From contig NZ_CP113343.1 in NCBI RefSeq assembly GCF_026683955.1, positions 1,364,001-1,428,000 on the forward strand: a DNA stretch of 64,000 nucleotides, read 5' to 3'. The notes under the pieces are model-generated. The model did no database searches and was not told the DNA's origin. It saw nothing but the letters and a program-made list of their open reading frames with translations. The position numbers and the translations under genes are program-made. Positions 60,387 through 64,000 of this stretch are shown here, piece after piece; the stretch's first letter is position 1; each line of letters begins with the position of its first letter. The DNA is from Arthrobacter sp. MMS18-M83 (lineage in GTDB: Bacteria > Actinomycetota > Actinomycetes > Actinomycetales > Micrococcaceae).

Positions 60387-61415
60387 TCAGCGCTGGCGGC
60401 GCGTGGTTTTGCGTTCAATGAGCTTGGTGTCGAGGAAATGGTTGGAGGGTTCGTTGGGGGCGTCGGCGTTCTGGAGGCGGTCAACGAGTAGGTTGGCAGC
60501 GAAAGCACCTTGGTCCGCCACCGGCTGCGCCACTGTGCTCAGTCCAAGGAACCAACTCATGGGGTGGTTGTCGATTCCAATCACGGAGACATTCTTCGGC
60601 GCGGACAGTCCGTGCTCCCGCATGGCCATCAGGGCTCCGAAGGCCGCCTCATCACAATCCGCGAAGACCGCCGTGGGAAGGCTTCTGTGGGCAATGAGTT
60701 CGTTCATGGCTTTGCGGCCGCCGTCGATGGTGGAATCCGAGTTGATGACCAAGTCCGGATGAACGGTCAGGTGATGGTCTTTCAATGCCCGGCCGAATCC
60801 CTTGAGCCTGTCGCTGGACGTCAGCACGGAATTCTCCCGGGTTTCGCGACCGGAAAGGACCGCCAAATCCCAATGCCCCAGCCCCAAAAGGTGCGAGGTG
60901 GCCTGCCAAGCCGCAAGTTCGTCGTCGATCCCTACGTTGTCCCACGGTACGGAAGTCATCCCTACGCTTGCAACTGCAAGGCCGGATGCGGCAAGGAGGG
61001 CAACCTCGTATTCGCTCAAGTCAACGTTGAGGAGCAACACGCCGTCCACGCGTTGGGAGAGGCCAAGGAGGTCGCCGAAGATCTTACGTTTGACGCTCGA
61101 CTTGCCCCGCAGGCTGATCAAAACAGTGTCGAAACCGCTGTCTCCGAACACTTCCTCGGCTGCCTCGACGGCCTGGGCGAAGAACCAAGCCGTGGCTGTG
61201 GGGGCGATGATCGCGATGGAACCAGTACTTCCGCCGGCCAAGCGGGCTGCGGCGGAGGATGCCTTGTAGCCGAGTTTGGCGCCGGCGTCGGCCACTTTTG
61301 CTTGTGCTTTTTCGGACACGTTCGGCAGGTTCCGCAGAGCGCGTGAAACGGTGCAGATGGACAAGCCTGAGAGGACGGCGACGTCCTGAATTGTCACGCG
61401 TTGAGCCTTAACCAT
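60387..61415 (-). CDS. LacI family repressor of the GH65 operon
   Basis: 342 residues. N-terminal HTH (VTIQDVAVLSGLSICTVSRALRNLPNVS, ~7-34) and a sugar-sensing domain. First gene of the operon LacI, beta-phosphoglucomutase, GH65 phosphorylase. The palindrome TGTAAGCGCTTACA 67 nt upstream is a typical LacI-family operator, so it controls its own operon, with the disaccharide or glucose phosphates as likely effector. No transporter is in the operon. Confidence 0.93.
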   Translation of the reverse strand: MVKAQRVTIQDVAVLSGLSICTVSRALRNLPNVSEKAQAKVADAGAKLGYKASSAAARLAGGSTGSIAIIAPTATAWFFAQAVEAAEEVFGDSGFDTVLISLRGKSSVKRKIFGDLLGLSQRVDGVLLLNVDLSEYEVALLAASGLAVASVGMTSVPWDNVGIDDELAAWQATSHLLGLGHWDLAVLSGRETRENSVLTSSDRLKGFGRALKDHHLTVHPDLVINSDSTIDGGRKAMNELIAHRSLPTAVFADCDEAAFGALMAMREHGLSAPKNVSVIGIDNHPMSWFLGLSTVAQPVADQGAFAANLLVDRLQNADAPNEPSNHFLDTKLIERKTTRRQR

Positions 61416-61481
61416 TCAACACGGCCTCAACCCTTTCATCTTCTGGATTAGGCGGGACATCCGTGCACCGCCGAAGAAGAG

Positions 61482-61495
61482 TGTAAGCGCTTACA
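61482..61495. promoter_or_regulatory. LacI-family operator TGTAAGCGCTTACA
   Basis: Perfect 14-bp palindrome with the central CG of LacI/GalR sites, 67 nt upstream of the LacI start. It lies between this operon and the esterase gene, whose stop is at 61552, so it regulates only the LacI operon. Confidence 0.8.
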
Positions 61496-61551
61496 ATTTT
61501 GGCAATCAAGAGTTGTTTTGCAGCGTCACTGAATGTGACGCGGACCTCACC

Positions 61552-62169
61552 TCAGTGGAGAACGTAGTACTTCAGAAACGCGCTGACATCAGCCATTTCC
61601 GGGGCCTCGATCCGATGCCCCATACCGGGGTAGGTTCGCGCGGTGAGGGCGGTGTTTTTGTCGAGCCATTCCGCCGTGTGCTCAATTGCATCACTGAAGA
61701 TCACCGGATCAGCCTTGTCCCTGCCCCAGAAGAACGGCGGCGGCGAGTCGAAGGATTCACTGAGGGCCAGAAGCTCGTTTTCCAGGACGAATCCGGAGAG
61801 GCCCACGGTCGCCTTGAAGCCTTCCGGACGAAGCCGCAGGAGGGTACTGGCCATGGCCATGCCCTGGGAATAGCCCAGGAGGCTGACGCTGCTGTGGTTG
61901 CGTTTGACCGAGTCAATCCAGGCGAACACCTTGTTGGTGGCGGTGATGACGTCGGCGAAGTCGTTGGCCAGGAAGTAATCCAGCAGGAACCAGCCATAGT
62001 GGTCGCCGATCGGCATGGGCCCACGGAGCGCGGCGCAGGTGAATTCTTTAGGGAGCTGTGGGAAGAGATTCACCATTCGTTGCTCGTCCGTACCGTATCC
62101 GTGCATCATCACAAGCAGCGGAGTCCCGGCGCGCTCACTTTCCGGTTTGGACCAGGCGACTGTTTCCAT
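61552..62169 (-). CDS. Alpha/beta-hydrolase, carboxylesterase/phospholipase type
   Basis: 205 residues. LVMMHGYGTDEQ (~19-30, oxyanion hole), the nucleophile elbow LLGYSQGMAM (~98-107, Ser102), a catalytic Asp in GRDKADPVI and His in YPGMGHRIE. This is the YpfH/carboxylesterase 2 group that hydrolyses short acyl esters. Cytoplasmic; substrate unknown. Upstream sequence to 62322 shows no gene. Confidence 0.9.
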   Translation of the reverse strand: METVAWSKPESERAGTPLLVMMHGYGTDEQRMVNLFPQLPKEFTCAALRGPMPIGDHYGWFLLDYFLANDFADVITATNKVFAWIDSVKRNHSSVSLLGYSQGMAMASTLLRLRPEGFKATVGLSGFVLENELLALSESFDSPPPFFWGRDKADPVIFSDAIEHTAEWLDKNTALTARTYPGMGHRIEAPEMADVSAFLKYYVLH

Positions 62170-62322
62170 GGAAAGAGCCTATGTTGATGGGCCCGCCGGC
62201 GCCGTCGAAATCGCCGGAACGCGCCCGGGTCGCCGAAAGGCTCGGGCGAGCCGGCACGGTTCCGGCGAGCTCGCGCAGTCGGCGGCCCCATCTTCGCCTG
62301 GCCTCGCTGGGTTGCCCCACCG

Positions 62323-62352
62323 CAACGGAGGCAGGAAGTCCTGCCTCCGTTG
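62323..62352. terminator. Terminator-like hairpin after the DUF5605 gene
   Basis: CAACGGAGGCAGGA (62323-62336) pairs exactly with TCCTGCCTCCGTTG (62339-62352). It lies 8 nt after the stop of the minus-strand glycosidase gene. The tight loop and lack of a T-run make it an imperfect terminator. Confidence 0.7.
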
Positions 62353-62359
62353 TCCGCGT

Positions 62360-64000
62360 TTAGGCCGCTGCTCGCAGGCGCACGGCGATGTATTGCCGGC
62401 CGGGCAGTTCAATGCGGAAGCGGCCTTCGAAGGTGTCCGGAAGCGTCTCCACCGTCATGTTCCATGTGTCGATGATGTCGATCTGGAACCGGATACCCGG
62501 GGGCATGACGAACCGCCGGTACGTGGGCTGGTTGAAGCCGAAGTAGATCAGCTCGTATTCGTCCTTGATGCCCGCACTCGGGGCGTCCCAGTGGCCGGGC
62601 AGGGGTTCGAGGTGGCCTTCGGGGCTTTTCTTCAGGATGCGTCGCAGGAATCCGATACGGTCCGGGCTGGTGCCGCGCAGCTTCCCGCCCTTGGCCCACC
62701 AGAGGATGTCCCCGGGATGGACATAGGTCTCGCCGTGTCCGACGTACCCGCCGCGGACGGCGCCTTCCCAGAACCGGCGGGTCATTTCCTCGCCGGTGAT
62801 GTTGCCCCACCCTTGGTCGATGTTCCCTTCGTACGCGCACTCGTCGATGACGATGGGCTTCCGCCATTCCTGCCGCCACTCGGTTATCATTTCAGCGGTC
62901 TTGTAGATGTCCAGCCGCTGGATGCTGCAGTGCGTGATCCACGGACGGGAGTGGTCATACACCTCGCGGCAGTTGTGGATGGAAAGCAGGTGCTTGTTCG
63001 GATCGTTCTCCTGAACGATCGCGGCGAAGCGTTCCCAGTCCTCGATAGTCTTCTCGAACATGAGGTCGAACTCGTTGGCCAGCGACCACCAAATGTTCCG
63101 ATGGGATGCCAGACGCGCGGTGACGTACTTGACGTATAGGTCATCGGCCGCCGCGTTCATGGTCGAAAAACCCCAGCGGTCGTAGGCATGGAAGAGGATC
63201 AGGTCGGCCTCGATCCCGAGATCGTCCAACTGTCCGATCCGCTTCTCGAGATGCCGGTAGTAGACGGGGTTCGGCCGGTTGTAGTCGAAACCGCCCTCAG
63301 GGCTCCCCTCGAAGGGGTAGATCTCGGGCTCGTTTTCGTTGAACAAGTAGGACTTCGGGAAGACGCACATGCGCATCTTGTTGAAGGGCCCGCCCTCCAG
63401 GGTATGCAGTGTCTGTTCCTCAAGTGCTTCGCCTTGGTGCGTCCAGGCGTAGGAAGTCGTACCAACGGGAAGATACGGTGTCCCGTCCTCGTAAGCGAAG
63501 TGGAAAGTGTCGGCTACCCGGACCACCCCGCGGACATCCGGACCCGCGGGCTCCGCGGTGAAGCGTCCCGTGATGGCATCCAGGGACGCAGCGTTGCTGC
63601 TGGTCGTGAAGGACCACTCCCCCTCGGCCGGAACCAGCAGTCGGATCCGGTACGTGCCTTCGCCGTCGTAGAAACCGGGAACCGTCAGAGTCCCGCCGCT
63701 GGAGGTGAAGTCGGCTGCGAGGTCGACGTCCGTGAACGGATTGCCGTGAGAGGGGCCTTGCAAGGCGATCTCATACCTTTGCCATTTCCGCGTCTCGGTT
63801 GCGAAGTCAGCCCGGGCGCTGCCGTGCTCCACCGACGCAGGCTCGTAATCGGCTACCGGCTCACGGTGGCGGACGGATCGGTCCGGCACGGGGGAAGGGT
63901 GCAAGGCCTCTATTTTTGCAAGGATCTCGGCCTTTTTCGCCGGGTCGTTGCGCACGGACTCCTCGGTTCCAAGGATCAGACCAAGCTGGTAATGGTAGAG
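62360..64000 (-). CDS. DUF5060/DUF4038/DUF5605 putative glycoside hydrolase (5' end cut)
   Basis: At least 546 residues; the frame is open to the window end, so the start is outside or is the GTG at 63955. An N-terminal beta-sandwich of DUF5060 type begins at WQRYEIALQGPSHGNPFTDV. A TIM barrel follows with YLPVGTTSYAW, SLANEFDLM (probable catalytic Glu) and PIVIDECAYEG (second Glu), then a C-terminal sandwich (DUF5605). The double-Glu pattern is that of clan GH-A and the DUF4038/GH140 region. No enzyme of this exact architecture that I can name has a known substrate. The ~60 residues before DUF5060, starting LYHYQLGLILGTEESVRND, match none of these domains. Confidence 0.83.
   Translation of the reverse strand, partial: LYHYQLGLILGTEESVRNDPAKKAEILAKIEALHPSPVPDRSVRHREPVADYEPASVEHGSARADFATETRKWQRYEIALQGPSHGNPFTDVDLAADFTSSGGTLTVPGFYDGEGTYRIRLLVPAEGEWSFTTSSNAASLDAITGRFTAEPAGPDVRGVVRVADTFHFAYEDGTPYLPVGTTSYAWTHQGEALEEQTLHTLEGGPFNKMRMCVFPKSYLFNENEPEIYPFEGSPEGGFDYNRPNPVYYRHLEKRIGQLDDLGIEADLILFHAYDRWGFSTMNAAADDLYVKYVTARLASHRNIWWSLANEFDLMFEKTIEDWERFAAIVQENDPNKHLLSIHNCREVYDHSRPWITHCSIQRLDIYKTAEMITEWRQEWRKPIVIDECAYEGNIDQGWGNITGEEMTRRFWEGAVRGGYVGHGETYVHPGDILWWAKGGKLRGTSPDRIGFLRRILKKSPEGHLEPLPGHWDAPSAGIKDEYELIYFGFNQPTYRRFVMPPGIRFQIDIIDTWNMTVETLPDTFEGRFRIELPGRQYIAVRLRAAA

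Overview
The window is high-GC DNA with the codon use and gene content of a soil actinobacterium of the Arthrobacter / Paenarthrobacter / Pseudarthrobacter type (Micrococcaceae). The genus is inferred from gene content and was not tested by database search. I saw no rRNA or tRNA genes and no CRISPR array.

Left part (1-13.6 kb): a truncated GH3 glycosidase and a TetR regulator are followed by an IS481-type insertion sequence that sits inside a palindromic repeat. Next come two divergent operons around a FadR-type GntR regulator. One holds an apnL-like lactonase and an SDR dehydrogenase. The other holds an MFS importer, a fused DhaK-DhaL kinase, an RpiB-type isomerase, a TIM-type isomerase, an OiaC-type decarboxylase and an ApnO-type oxidoisomerase. 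Together they match the D-apionate branch of D-apiose catabolism: apionolactone, apionate, 3-oxo-isoapionate, L-erythrulose, L-erythrulose-1-P, D-erythrulose-4-P and D-erythrose-4-P. A shared palindrome, GTCAACCGGTTGAC, lies in front of both operons, with a degenerate copy before the regulator.

Middle (13.7-29.4 kb): a very large NAD-glutamate dehydrogenase, two small unknown proteins, the histidine genes hutU-hutH with an IclR regulator, a membrane protein-XRE regulator-oxidoreductase operon, an amino-acid permease, a LysE exporter, a Pro/Ala-rich membrane-anchored protein and an excisionase-like DNA-binding protein.

29.4-45 kb: a five-gene GH32-ABC transporter-LacI operon with paired operators, a diguanylate cyclase, an MHS transporter with a 3-hydroxybutyrate-dehydrogenase-like SDR and a divergent LysR, several housekeeping genes, and an azlCD-DoxX operon.

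45-64 kb: an FAHD hydrolase, GDPD, a DUF445 protein, 5-oxoprolinase genes pxpABC behind an EcsC-like gene, an AlkD-like protein, an MGT-type glycosyltransferase, a frame-disrupted secreted LamG-type protein, a GH65 phosphorylase / beta-phosphoglucomutase / LacI operon, an esterase, and a DUF5060/DUF5605 glycosidase cut by the window edge.

Non-coding structure is rich. There are three copies of a long palindrome (one split by the IS), a perfect 42-bp palindrome, a 5 x 32-bp tandem repeat made from the 3' end of an acetyltransferase gene, and a 106-bp duplication studded with GGACATGTCC.
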